Origin: Myxococcales bacterium
GTDB taxonomy: Bacteria; Myxococcota; Myxococcia; Myxococcales; Myxococcaceae
Length of the DNA: 64,000 bases
Assembly: GCA_016191815.1 (NCBI GenBank)
Contig: JACPVI010000035.1
Coordinates: 1 to 64,000 of the forward strand
Direction of reading: 5' to 3'
Part shown: piece after piece, positions 1 to 7,175 of the stretch
Layout of the letters: each line of letters opens with the position of its first letter
Position numbering within the stretch: position 1 is the stretch's first letter
Translations under genes and position numbers: made by a program
Notes under the pieces: generated by a model
Told to the model about the DNA's origin: nothing
What the model saw: the letters and a program-made list of their open reading frames with translations, nothing else
The model's database searches: none

Positions 1-562
1 AGTCCTTCACCGTCTCCCAGTCGCCCGGGCCTTCATTCGAGAGTGCCGCCTCGCGCTCGGCGTCATCGAAGTAGGTGAGCGCGCGGAGCAGCAAAGGCTC
101 GTTGATGGGCTGTGCGTAGACGGTGCGCATCGCCGCCAGGCACTCGGCGATGCCCAGGCTCTCGTGCTGCAACATCACGTAGAGGTCGAAGAAGTCTCGC
201 CGCGTGCCGCGGTCCAGGATGGCGTGAAGCTTGGTCGCCAGAATCCCGGTGACGGTCAGCCGCCGGTCCTCGGTGTGGGGCTTGAGGGAGGCGAGCACGA
301 AGATGGAGACGTTGATGCCGTTCCACCTGAGATGAACCGTGTCGGCGCTTCGCTCGCTGAGCTCGACGGTGCCGCCCCGTTCGAGCTGGGCGAGCAGCGC
401 CTCGAGATCCGCGGGCGCGCCCACTCCGAAGTCGACGTCGCGACTGGGCCGGTAGGGGCAGAAGCACCGCACCGCGTGGCCGCCGATGACGAACCAGCAG
501 GGAAGCGGCGCCACCACCGCCGCCAGCGCCTGGGGGATGACACTCTCTGGCCGATGGGACAC
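1..562 (-). CDS. AbiEii-like nucleotidyltransferase (3' end off the window)
   Basis: The protein begins V-S-H-R-P-E and soon shows a nucleotidyltransferase signature: Gly-Gly-His-Ala followed about a dozen residues later by Asp-Val-Asp (GGHA...RDVDFGV). Further on is an ATKLHAI...R..RDFFDLY segment typical of the AbiEii/AbiGii toxin family. The GTG start is preceded by GAGGA and lies 6 bp after the stop of the upstream gene, so the two are almost certainly co-transcribed and translationally coupled. The family transfers nucleotides, in several cases to tRNA, and acts as the toxin of type IV-like toxin-antitoxin pairs. Toxin activity here is inferred. The C-terminus is missing because the gene leaves the window on the left. 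Confidence 0.8.
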   Translation of the reverse strand, partial: MSHRPESVIPQALAAVVAPLPCWFVIGGHAVRCFCPYRPSRDVDFGVGAPADLEALLAQLERGGTVELSERSADTVHLRWNGINVSIFVLASLKPHTEDRRLTVTGILATKLHAILDRGTRRDFFDLYVMLQHESLGIAECLAAMRTVYAQPINEPLLLRALTYFDDAEREAALSNEGPGDWETVKD

Positions 563-568
563 GGTTCC

Positions 569-1081
569 TCAGATGCCACGCGCCCTAAGCACCGCCTCCA
601 GGAGGCCGCGGCTCCTCGGACGGAACCCTCGCATCCGGGCGGCCTGGAAAAGCGCGAGCCAGGGCAGTCCCGCGGCGAAGCTGACCGCCGAGACATCCCC
701 GTAGTTGAAGCAGTAGAAGGCGAGCTGGTGGCCGGGGACGGATGCCTTCGGATCCACGTTGTAGAGCGCCTCGCGCACTGCCTTGGGCAAGCGGGCCTGC
801 TCGTACCGCCGCGTGGGAGCTTTCGCCATGAAGCTGTAGAGAGTCCCGCGCGCCGGAGCCCTCTGCCCGCTCTCCCGGCAGAAGACACGCAGCTCCTCCT
901 CGAGCGCGCGCATTGCCGGCCGCTCCTGACCCGAGAGGAGTTGCTCCAGCTTGGCCGCGACGGGAGCCGCCAGCCGAGAACGCCCTCGGTCGGCCCGCGG
1001 GCGGCGCGGTGAGCCTCTGGGCACAGGCCCCAGGCGCTTGGCCGCCCGCTCCTGGGCTTCCTGCATATTCATGAACGACAT
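569..1081 (-). CDS. 170-residue partner of the nucleotidyltransferase, candidate antitoxin
   Basis: A basic N-terminal segment (roughly residues 10-45) is followed by a helical region and a conserved-looking C-terminal half with an LPKAVREALYNVDP stretch and an FNYGDVSAVSFAAGLPW stretch. I do not recognise a named domain with certainty. It precedes the AbiEii-like gene by 6 bp in the same direction, the usual antitoxin position. The start ATG is preceded by a very good promoter placed so close that the mRNA may have almost no leader. An antitoxin or DNA-binding repressor role is inferred from position, size and basic charge only. Confidence 0.7.
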   Translation of the reverse strand: MSFMNMQEAQERAAKRLGPVPRGSPRRPRADRGRSRLAAPVAAKLEQLLSGQERPAMRALEEELRVFCRESGQRAPARGTLYSFMAKAPTRRYEQARLPKAVREALYNVDPKASVPGHQLAFYCFNYGDVSAVSFAAGLPWLALFQAARMRGFRPRSRGLLEAVLRARGI

Positions 1082-1089
1082 CGGTAGTA

Positions 1090-1118
1090 ATTTTGAACAG
1101 ACTGCTCGCTAGTGTCAA
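1090..1118 (-). promoter_or_regulatory. Sigma-70-type promoter with near-leaderless start
   Basis: Read on the minus strand, TTGACA (1118-1113) and CAAAAT (1095-1090) are separated by exactly 17 bp. The -35 is a perfect consensus match and the -10 matches four of six. Only 8 bp separate the -10 box from the ATG at 1081, so initiation would fall at or within one or two bases of the start codon. That predicts a leaderless or nearly leaderless transcript for the candidate toxin-antitoxin pair. Confidence 0.6.
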
Positions 1119-1214
1119 ACTCTTGCCATACAGGTGCGGCGTTCGTGGCGGCTTGACCTCCGCGAGCGGGCTCGCGAGGCTTGGGCCCGAGGTTGGCCGG
1201 CAGGGAGGGAGCCG

Positions 1215-1658
1215 ATGTCCCGGGGCACGAGCACTCGCCGTTCCTTCTTCGTGAGCGCGATGTCCAAGGCGGCAGGCGCCTGGGCCTTTCTCACCAGCGG
1301 CGCCATTTCGGCGCTCTTCTTCGGCGCCTCGGGCTGCCGGCCCACCACCAAGTACGGCGGGCCTCGCATCGCGGAGAAGTACGGAGGCCCAGAGGTGGTG
1401 ACCAAGTACGGCGGGCCTCCTCCCTTCGGCCTCCACGAGGGGCCGCCCCTCGAGGACGCGGGAGTGGATGCCGGCGAGCCGGCGGCGGTGCCCAAGTATG
1501 GGGGACCGCCGGCGCTGGAGGAGCCGCCTCCGGAGCCGACCACCAAGTACGGCGGCCCTCCGCCGACGGAGGGCGCGCGGAAGTACGGGGGCCCAAGGCC
1601 CAAGTACGGCGGACCCCGCCCGGTCACCAAGTACGGCGGCCCGATGCGCCGCGACTAG
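1215..1658 (+). CDS. Tat-exported lipoprotein-like peptide with eight KYGGP motifs (candidate modified-peptide precursor)
   Basis: This 147-residue protein has three visible parts. Residues 7-13 read T-R-R-S-F-F-V, a good twin-arginine (Tat) motif, followed by a hydrophobic stretch. Ala-Ser-Gly-Cys at 38-41 resembles a lipobox, with Arg at +2. Residues 42-147 are Pro/Gly-rich and contain eight copies of Lys-Tyr-Gly-Gly-Pro, starting at residues 46, 55, 64, 94, 111, 123, 130 and 139, with linkers of 2 to 25 residues. AGGGAG lies about 5 bp before this ATG; an upstream in-frame ATG at 1134 would add 27 residues and has no better site. The next gene, a radical SAM/SPASM enzyme, starts 5 bp after the stop. 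I infer that this is its substrate, modified at the KYGGP motifs. No function is known to me. Confidence 0.75.
   Translation: MSRGTSTRRSFFVSAMSKAAGAWAFLTSGAISALFFGASGCRPTTKYGGPRIAEKYGGPEVVTKYGGPPPFGLHEGPPLEDAGVDAGEPAAVPKYGGPPALEEPPPEPTTKYGGPPPTEGARKYGGPRPKYGGPRPVTKYGGPMRRD
1350..1643 (+). repeat. Eight KYGGP-coding repeats
   Basis: Eight units encode Lys-Tyr-Gly-Gly-Pro, most preceded by Thr or Pro. The DNA copies are not identical: Tyr is TAC or TAT, the second Gly is GGC, GGG or GGA, and Pro uses CCT, CCA, CCG and CCC. Synonymous drift with an unchanged peptide motif indicates selection on the protein, not recent duplication by slippage. Spacing is irregular, with one long acidic linker between copies 3 and 4. 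Confidence 0.9.
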
Positions 1659-1663
1659 AGCCA

Positions 1664-2872
1664 ATGTCGAGCCGACTGACTGATTCCGTTCCGGACGGCT
1701 ATTCTGTTTCGGCCGAGCTTGCCGAGGCCCGCTCGCCGGCCCCACCCCGCTTGGCGCGCGCGACAGCGGAGAACGACGCTGGCTGCCTCGGGCTGCGCGA
1801 CTTCCCCAGGTTGGTGGCGGTCCGCCGCGACTCCGCCCGGAGGGCACGCCTTCTCACCAGCCCCGACCTCACCTACCTCTTTTGGGAATCCACCCTCCGC
1901 TGCAACCTGCGCTGCTTGCACTGCGGCTCCTCCTGCGAGGCGCGCTCTCCGGTGAAGGAGTTGGACACCTCCCAGGTGCTCGCCATCCTCGACACCATCG
2001 CCGAGGACTTCGACGCCTCGCGCATCTTCGTCTCCATCACCGGCGGGGAGCCTCTGCTCCGGCGCGACCTCTTCGAGGTGGTGGCGCACATGACCCGGCT
2101 GGGGATGCAAAGCTGCATCGTCACCAACGGAACCTTGCTCGGCCGTGGCGAGGCGGCTCGCCTGTCCGAAGCGGGGATGCGCACCGCCTCGGTGAGCATC
2201 GACGGGCTCTCCGAAGCGCACGAGGCCATCCGCGGGAAGGGCACCTATCGGCCGGCGCTCGCGGCGCTGGGCCACGCCCTCGAGGCGGGCTTCCACGCCG
2301 CCGAGGCCATCACCTGCGTCCGCCCCGCCAACCTGGACAGCCTCGCGGAAATCGAGGAGACGGTGCGCAGCGCCGGGGCCACCCAGTGGCGCCTCATCAC
2401 CATCGACCGGATGGGGAGGCTGGCCGGCTCCACCGACGAGGGCATGTGGCTCGGCCCGGCCCAGGTGAGAAAGCTCCTCGACTTCGTGGAGGAGCGGCGG
2501 CGGACGCTCTGCAAGTCGGGCGACTCCTTCGACGTGCGCTTCTCCTGCGGCGGCTTTCTCGGGGTGCGCCGGGAGCTTTCGGTGCGGCCGGGCGATGGGC
2601 AGTGCTTCGCCGGCCTGTGCGTGGCCTCCATCCTCTGCGACGGGAAGGTGAGCGCCTGCCCGTCGCTGCCGCGCTCCTGGGCGCAGGGCTCGGCACTGGA
2701 GCAGCGCTTCTCCCGCATCTGGAGCGAGCAGTTCCGCCCCCACCGCGAAGTCGCCTGGAGGAGGTCCGGCGCGTGCGAGAGCTGCTCCTACTTCTCCCTG
2801 TGCCTGGGCGGGGGGCTGCACGAGCGGCTGGCGCAGCCGGAAGACTTCTGCTGGCTGGACCGCCAAGGCTGA
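1664..2872 (+). CDS. Radical SAM/SPASM enzyme, candidate peptide maturase
   Basis: This 402-residue protein has the CxxxCxxC radical SAM cluster at Cys80, Cys84 and Cys87 (CNLRCLHC) and the GGEP SAM-binding motif at 127-130. The C-terminal SPASM-type region carries Cys314-x12-Gly327-x4-Cys332, then Cys371-x2-Cys374-x5-Cys380 and Cys396, which would bind auxiliary iron-sulfur clusters. The expected CX3C cysteine after Cys380 is Gly384, and Cys319 and Cys325 are extra. SPASM enzymes typically modify ribosomally made peptides. The gene starts 5 bp after the KYGGP-repeat gene, so that peptide is the obvious candidate substrate. About 70 residues precede the radical SAM core and could include a peptide-binding region, though I recognise no domain there. 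The reaction (crosslink, epimerisation or other) cannot be read from sequence. Confidence 0.9.
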   Translation: MSSRLTDSVPDGYSVSAELAEARSPAPPRLARATAENDAGCLGLRDFPRLVAVRRDSARRARLLTSPDLTYLFWESTLRCNLRCLHCGSSCEARSPVKELDTSQVLAILDTIAEDFDASRIFVSITGGEPLLRRDLFEVVAHMTRLGMQSCIVTNGTLLGRGEAARLSEAGMRTASVSIDGLSEAHEAIRGKGTYRPALAALGHALEAGFHAAEAITCVRPANLDSLAEIEETVRSAGATQWRLITIDRMGRLAGSTDEGMWLGPAQVRKLLDFVEERRRTLCKSGDSFDVRFSCGGFLGVRRELSVRPGDGQCFAGLCVASILCDGKVSACPSLPRSWAQGSALEQRFSRIWSEQFRPHREVAWRRSGACESCSYFSLCLGGGLHERLAQPEDFCWLDRQG

Positions 2873-2934
2873 GGGCCCGGCCCTCACGACGCGGTCTGGC
2901 CCAATCCACCGGCCGCCGGGTGGGGCCGAGTGTT

Positions 2935-4116
2935 TCAGCCGCCCGCGGCCTGCGCCAGCTCGCGGGCCTGCTTCTTCAGCGCGCCCGCGGCGGCGGGGTG
3001 GCCCTGCACCTTCGCGCACAGCTTCTTGGCCTCGCCGGAATGGCCGAGCCGCGCGTGGGCCAGCGCCAGATTGAAGATCGCCTCCGGAGCCTGCTCGCCG
3101 GACAAGGCCACCGCTTTCTCCAAAAGCGGCAGCGCCGCCGCCGGCTCCTTGCGCCGCTCCAGGTGGATGAGGCCCAGGTCGTTGTACGGCTTCCAGAAGC
3201 CCGGCTCGGCGGCGATGGCGCGCTCGAAGAGCGCCAGCGCCTCGTCCAGCGCCCCGGCGGACTCGAGCAGCGTGCCCAACAGGTGCAGCGCGCGCGCGTT
3301 CTTCTCGTCGGTGGCGATGGCCCGGCGCAGGGCGCCCTCGGCGTCGGAGAAGCGCTGGGCCGCCAGGTAACAGGCGGCAAGGTTGGTGAGCACGTCGGCG
3401 GAGGGCACCTCGGCCGCCAGCGACTCGGCGGTGGCGATGGCTTCGGGCAAATCCCCCGCGGCCAGAGACGCGTTCACCAGCGCGTCCCTGAGTCCGGGAT
3501 GGCCGGGGTTGTGCTGCAGCGCCGATTCCAGGTTCTTCGCGGCCGCGGCGTGGCGCCCACCTCGCCCCTGCAGGTTGGCGAGCACCAGCCAGGCCTCCAC
3601 CAGGCGCGGGTTGGCCTTGACCGTCTTGCCCAGCCACTCGATCGAGTCGTCCGGCCGGCCCAGATCCGCCATCACGCGCGCCTTGGCGAAGAGGTAGAGC
3701 GCGTTGTTCGGATCGGCCTCCACCGCCCGCGAGATGAGACGGTCCGCCTCGTCGAACCGCCCGGCCCGGGCCACGCAACGGCAGAGCTGGAAGTTGGCGG
3801 CGGCGTCCTTGGGCGCCTCCTTCAGCACCGCCTCCAATAGCCGCCGCGCGCCGGCATCGTCACCCTTCTCCAAAAGGAGCGCCGCCTTGAAGGTGCGCGC
3901 CGAGCGGTGCCCGCCGTCGGCCCGAAGCGCCTCCTCCAGCGCGGCCAGGCCAGCGTCTACCTCGCCCTGGGCCGCCAGGAGCCGCCCCCGGAAGACGAGC
4001 CCGTCGGCGTCCCGGGGATTCTTCTCCAGCAGCGTGCTGACGTCGCGGAGCGCCGCGTCCAGCTTCCCGGCCCGGAGCAGCGCCTCCAGCGCGTCAACGA
4101 TCGCAGCCGTCGCCAT
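2935..4116 (-). CDS. Tetratricopeptide repeat protein
   Basis: The 393-residue protein consists almost entirely of 34-residue TPR-like units, recognisable by recurring A..LL..G..D.A...L...L...P spacing from the N-terminus to about residue 385. No signal peptide or membrane segment is visible, so it is probably cytoplasmic. TPR arrays act as protein-protein scaffolds; no catalytic domain is present and the partner is unknown. It converges with the radical SAM gene across 62 bp. The start ATG is preceded by an AAAGGG sequence at reasonable distance. Confidence 0.9.
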   Translation of the reverse strand: MATAAIVDALEALLRAGKLDAALRDVSTLLEKNPRDADGLVFRGRLLAAQGEVDAGLAALEEALRADGGHRSARTFKAALLLEKGDDAGARRLLEAVLKEAPKDAAANFQLCRCVARAGRFDEADRLISRAVEADPNNALYLFAKARVMADLGRPDDSIEWLGKTVKANPRLVEAWLVLANLQGRGGRHAAAAKNLESALQHNPGHPGLRDALVNASLAAGDLPEAIATAESLAAEVPSADVLTNLAACYLAAQRFSDAEGALRRAIATDEKNARALHLLGTLLESAGALDEALALFERAIAAEPGFWKPYNDLGLIHLERRKEPAAALPLLEKAVALSGEQAPEAIFNLALAHARLGHSGEAKKLCAKVQGHPAAAGALKKQARELAQAAGG

Positions 4117-4176
4117 GTCGTGTCCCTTTCCGGCGCGTTCGCCCGGCGAACGAGGGTACTCGACAGCGGCGTCGGG

Positions 4177-5505
4177 CTACCAGAAGAAGCTCGTCACCTT
4201 CTTGAAGGCGGCGGTGGCGCCCTCGGCAACGGCGCTCCTCGCGGTGGACACCCCGCTGGCGATGTTCTGCCCCGCCGTGGCAGCGGCGCCGGCCACCTGC
4301 ATCGCCGCCCCGCCGACCAGCTTGCCGGTCTCGAAGACGTCGACGTCGAAGTTGAGGCGCACGCCGGCCCCCACGCCCACCGCGGCTCCAAGGTTGATGT
4401 CCACGTTCGCGCGGCCGCCCTGGAAGCCCACATTGGCCTGAGCCTTGACACCGAGCCCCGCGTACACCTCGCCCCGGGCGCCGACGCTGGCGACGTCGTG
4501 GCCCCCGAGGCCCAAAGTCTGCTTCACCTCGGCGCTGGCCTTGGCGCCCACGAAGGCATCCACGCCTGCGCCCACCCGCACCCCGTCTCGGCCGAGGCTG
4601 ACGGTGGCGTTACCGGTCGCCTCGGCGCCCACGAAGGCGCGCCCCGACACCTGGGTTTGCCCGTGGATGACCTGGTTGCCATAGACAGTGGACTTCAGCG
4701 TGCCCTCGGCATCGGCCAGGTGGGCCTCGGCCCGACCCGAGAGGTCGCCCTTGAGCGTCAGCTTCTTGAGGTCGACGCCCACCGCCGCGCTGCCCGAGGC
4801 GCCGGCGTACAGCACCCGCGCCTGCCCGGAGGCGGTGCCCAGATTGCCGAGCTGGGTGGTGCCAGAGGCCGACGCGACGCTCGCCGAAACGGCGGCGCTC
4901 CTGGCCAGCAGGGTGGCGTGCGCGGAGATGCCCAGGTCGACTCGCGGTTTCTTGCCGGCCTCGTCGGCGACATCCTTCTTGTCGTCCAGCCAGCCTTCGG
5001 CCTTGGTCCAATGACGCTGGCTGGACCCCAGATCGTGCCGGGCGTCGATGTCGGCGAGCTTGACGCCGCCTCCGGAGCTCAACTTGGTGTTCGACTCGAT
5101 GAGCTGGGCCACCGTGATCTGCTTCTTCACTTCCTGCTGGAGCGCCGGCTGCGCCACCGGCACCTCGGCTTCGCCCTGGGCTTGCTTGGAGTCGCCCAAA
5201 AGCTTGCGCTTGCCCTGGTCCACCACCCGCCGCGCGTCGACGCCGTCACCGGGACGGGGAGGGAGGTAAAGCGTCGTCCCCGCCTTGAGCTGCCCCCGCG
5301 GTCCCACCTTTCCCTTGTTGGCGGCGGCGATGAGCTTGGCCTGCGCCGCACCCCCGTAGGCCTTCTTGGCGATCTGGGCGAGGGTGTCACCTGTGCGCAC
5401 CTTGTAGGATTGGCCGGGTGTTGGTCGAGCCGCGGAGGGCGGTGCTTTCGCGGGCGTGGGCCGCTTGGGTGCCAGAGGCTGAACGTCGGAAGACCGGGTG
5501 ATCAT
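4177..5505 (-). CDS. LysM-domain protein with long Gly/Ala/Val-rich C-terminal region
   Basis: Residues 34-82 form a LysM domain (starts YKVRTGDTLAQIAKKAYG, ends at LYLP), a fold that binds peptidoglycan or chitin-like glycans. The N-terminus is Pro/Ala-rich without a signal peptide. From about residue 190 the protein alternates hydrophobic and small residues (VGAGVDAFVGAKASAEV and similar), suggesting extended beta structure, and it ends Phe-Phe-Trp. A strong GGGGAGGA ribosome-binding site lies 5 bp before the ATG. Its upstream neighbour in the same direction also has a beta-rich C-terminus, so the two may share an envelope role. The specific function is unknown. Confidence 0.85.
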   Translation of the reverse strand: MITRSSDVQPLAPKRPTPAKAPPSAARPTPGQSYKVRTGDTLAQIAKKAYGGAAQAKLIAAANKGKVGPRGQLKAGTTLYLPPRPGDGVDARRVVDQGKRKLLGDSKQAQGEAEVPVAQPALQQEVKKQITVAQLIESNTKLSSGGGVKLADIDARHDLGSSQRHWTKAEGWLDDKKDVADEAGKKPRVDLGISAHATLLARSAAVSASVASASGTTQLGNLGTASGQARVLYAGASGSAAVGVDLKKLTLKGDLSGRAEAHLADAEGTLKSTVYGNQVIHGQTQVSGRAFVGAEATGNATVSLGRDGVRVGAGVDAFVGAKASAEVKQTLGLGGHDVASVGARGEVYAGLGVKAQANVGFQGGRANVDINLGAAVGVGAGVRLNFDVDVFETGKLVGGAAMQVAGAAATAGQNIASGVSTARSAVAEGATAAFKKVTSFFW

Positions 5506-5592
5506 TGCAGTCCTCCCCTCGTCGCGGGGCTAGTCACAAGGGTACGGGAAACGGGGCGGTGGGCACAATCGCGCCTTCTCATTTTCTTGTTC

Positions 5593-5606
5593 ACTCGAGC
5601 TCGAGT
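5593..5606. repeat. 14-bp palindrome ACTCGAGCTCGAGT
   Basis: A perfect palindrome in the 120-bp gap between two left-reading genes. A second palindrome with the same CTCGAG core follows 8 bp later. Together they could be an operator upstream of the LysM gene or a termination hairpin after the beta-rich gene. Confidence 0.6.
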
Positions 5607-5613
5607 TGCGTCT

Positions 5614-5625
5614 GGGCTCGAGCCC
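5614..5625. repeat. 12-bp palindrome GGGCTCGAGCCC
   Basis: A perfect palindrome abutting the stop codon of the left-reading gene that ends at 5626. It shares the CTCGAG core with the neighbouring 14-bp palindrome. No T-run follows on the minus strand, so it is not a classical intrinsic terminator. Confidence 0.6.
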
Positions 5626-6711
5626 TCAGAAGCGGATGCGCAATCCCACTCCCACTCGGCTCTCTCCTGCAGAGTCGTGAGAGGCAGAGAGGGCAAAGTC
5701 CACGTCCCGATTCACCTTCCACGAAGCCTCCGCGGTGGCGGTGGTCCGGTCGGTCTGGAAGTTGTGGTTGAGCCCGGCGCTCAAGTGGAAGTCTTCCCTC
5801 GGGCGCCAAAGGGCCTGGGCGTCAACCGACTCGAATCCCGAGCGGTTGAAATTGGTGCCGGCGGAGAGACTGAAGTCGGGCCGGTCTAGGCCGTAGGAAA
5901 TCCGTCCCCGGGAGAGGCCATCTCGGGTGTCGGCGGAGAGCGTCCCGGAAAGACGCCCCGCGCTTCCCAGCGACACCGACGAGGAGACGTTCGCGGTGGC
6001 GCGCAGGTTCTCGAAGCGGGGCCCGAAGTCTGCGCCCAGCTTCACCTTGAGCTGGCCGTCGAAGAAGCTCTGGCCCACCTCCGGCTTGATGCCCAGGCTC
6101 TTCAACCGCTGGGAGCCTCCGGACCAGGCGGCGTAGCCGGCCGCCCCCGCAAGCCCCGCGGCCAATGAGTAGTAGGCGGTGGGAGAGCTCTCCTCGAGCC
6201 GGCCGGCGAGCTGTTTGACCAGCTCCTCTCCTGCCTTTCCGAAGTCCGCCAGCCGGGCGGCCTCCCCGTTGCGCACCGTCACTCCTCGCTCGGCGAGCGA
6301 GGCGCGCAGCCAGCCGCTCACCTCCGGGGAGAAGGCCGCCAGGGGCAGCTCGCGCAGAAAATCGGTGGTTGCCTTCTTCGCCTGACTTTCCTGCGCCTCG
6401 GTCAACTCCTCGCCCTCGCGCAGCGGGGTGGCGCCCCTGGCGAGGCTGGCGGCGTCGGGGTTGAACATGCTCTCCAGCCGCGCCGTGTAGCGGTCGAGCG
6501 CGGTCCGGATGGAGGCCTCCACCGCCGGGGAGGCTTGCGGCGGCGCGGGAGGAAGCGGAGGCGAGGCGAAGCTGTCCTGAGGGCGAGGGCCGGCGCTGGT
6601 CCAGACCAGGTTCTGCTCCGGAGCCGCCGGCCCGGGCTCCTCCGGGGTCGGAGAGGTGGAAGCGGGGGCTCCTGGCACGGGCGCGGTTCTGCGGGGGCCG
6701 TTGACGGGCAC
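5626..6711 (-). CDS. Hypothetical protein, Pro-rich N-terminus and barrel-like C-terminus
   Basis: About 361 residues if it starts at the GTG used here. The start is uncertain: the frame stays open further upstream but would then overlap the oppositely oriented gene at 6751. Residues up to about 60 are Pro/Ala/Ser-rich, the middle is helical with a short Ala/Gly-rich hydrophobic segment (AYYSLAAGLAGAAGYAAW), and the last ~150 residues alternate polar and hydrophobic residues and end in Phe (RVGVGLRIRF), as in outer-membrane beta-barrels. No clear signal peptide is seen from this start. An outer-membrane location is a guess based on the C-terminus. It lies just upstream of the LysM gene in the same direction. 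Confidence 0.65.
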   Translation of the reverse strand: MPVNGPRRTAPVPGAPASTSPTPEEPGPAAPEQNLVWTSAGPRPQDSFASPPLPPAPPQASPAVEASIRTALDRYTARLESMFNPDAASLARGATPLREGEELTEAQESQAKKATTDFLRELPLAAFSPEVSGWLRASLAERGVTVRNGEAARLADFGKAGEELVKQLAGRLEESSPTAYYSLAAGLAGAAGYAAWSGGSQRLKSLGIKPEVGQSFFDGQLKVKLGADFGPRFENLRATANVSSSVSLGSAGRLSGTLSADTRDGLSRGRISYGLDRPDFSLSAGTNFNRSGFESVDAQALWRPREDFHLSAGLNHNFQTDRTTATAEASWKVNRDVDFALSASHDSAGESRVGVGLRIRF

Positions 6712-6750
6712 GAAGACAAGTCTACCCGGGTGGGGAAGAATGCGCCGCCC

Positions 6751-7083
6751 ATGACCCTGCTCCAGCTCGACCTCGCCTCGCTTCTGGACGCCAGCAAGGT
6801 GGGACGCGACGCGGCGCGAGCCCTGGAGAACGAGTGGAGCATCACCGAGGGCATGCCCGAAGACCGCCGGGGCGAGGTGCTCGCGAATCTCAGGGAAAAG
6901 CGCGACGCCTTGCGCTCGGCGCTGCTCGCGCGCGCGGGGCCGATCGTGGCGGAGCTCGCGAAGAAGAGGGGAGCCAGCGCGGTGCTGGAGCGCGGCTCTC
7001 TGGTGTGGGCCGCCGAGAAGGTCGAGGACATCACCGCGGCGGTGATCAAGGAAGTCGACGCGCAAGGCCCACTCAAGCTCTGA
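6751..7083 (+). CDS. Small helical protein, unknown function
   Basis: This 110-residue protein is rich in Ala, Leu, Glu and Arg, with a predicted coiled-coil stretch in the middle (E-W-S-I-T-E-G-M-P-E-D-R-R-G-E and onward). It has no signal peptide, Cys motif or recognised domain. The ATG follows a GGGGAAG sequence at a somewhat long spacing. It is divergent from the beta-rich gene to its left and reads toward the endonuclease/exonuclease/phosphatase gene about 90 bp downstream. Length and codon pattern suggest a real gene. Confidence 0.6.
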   Translation: MTLLQLDLASLLDASKVGRDAARALENEWSITEGMPEDRRGEVLANLREKRDALRSALLARAGPIVAELAKKRGASAVLERGSLVWAAEKVEDITAAVIKEVDAQGPLKL

Positions 7084-7175
7084 GAGGGTCGCTCAGAGCG
7101 CGGTTCGACCGGGCCGCCACCCGCTGTCCACTGCCGCACGGGTGGACGGCGGGACTGCTGGTGGGCCCAAGCCGA

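Noticed and set aside
1350-1643. KYGGP-coding repeats as a CRISPR array or slippage-type satellite
   Set aside because: The spacing is irregular, the copies differ by silent changes, and they keep one reading frame with a constant peptide.
3907-5889. A 660-codon forward frame across the LysM region
   Set aside because: It is the antisense shadow of two real left-reading genes and spans their gap without any start signal.
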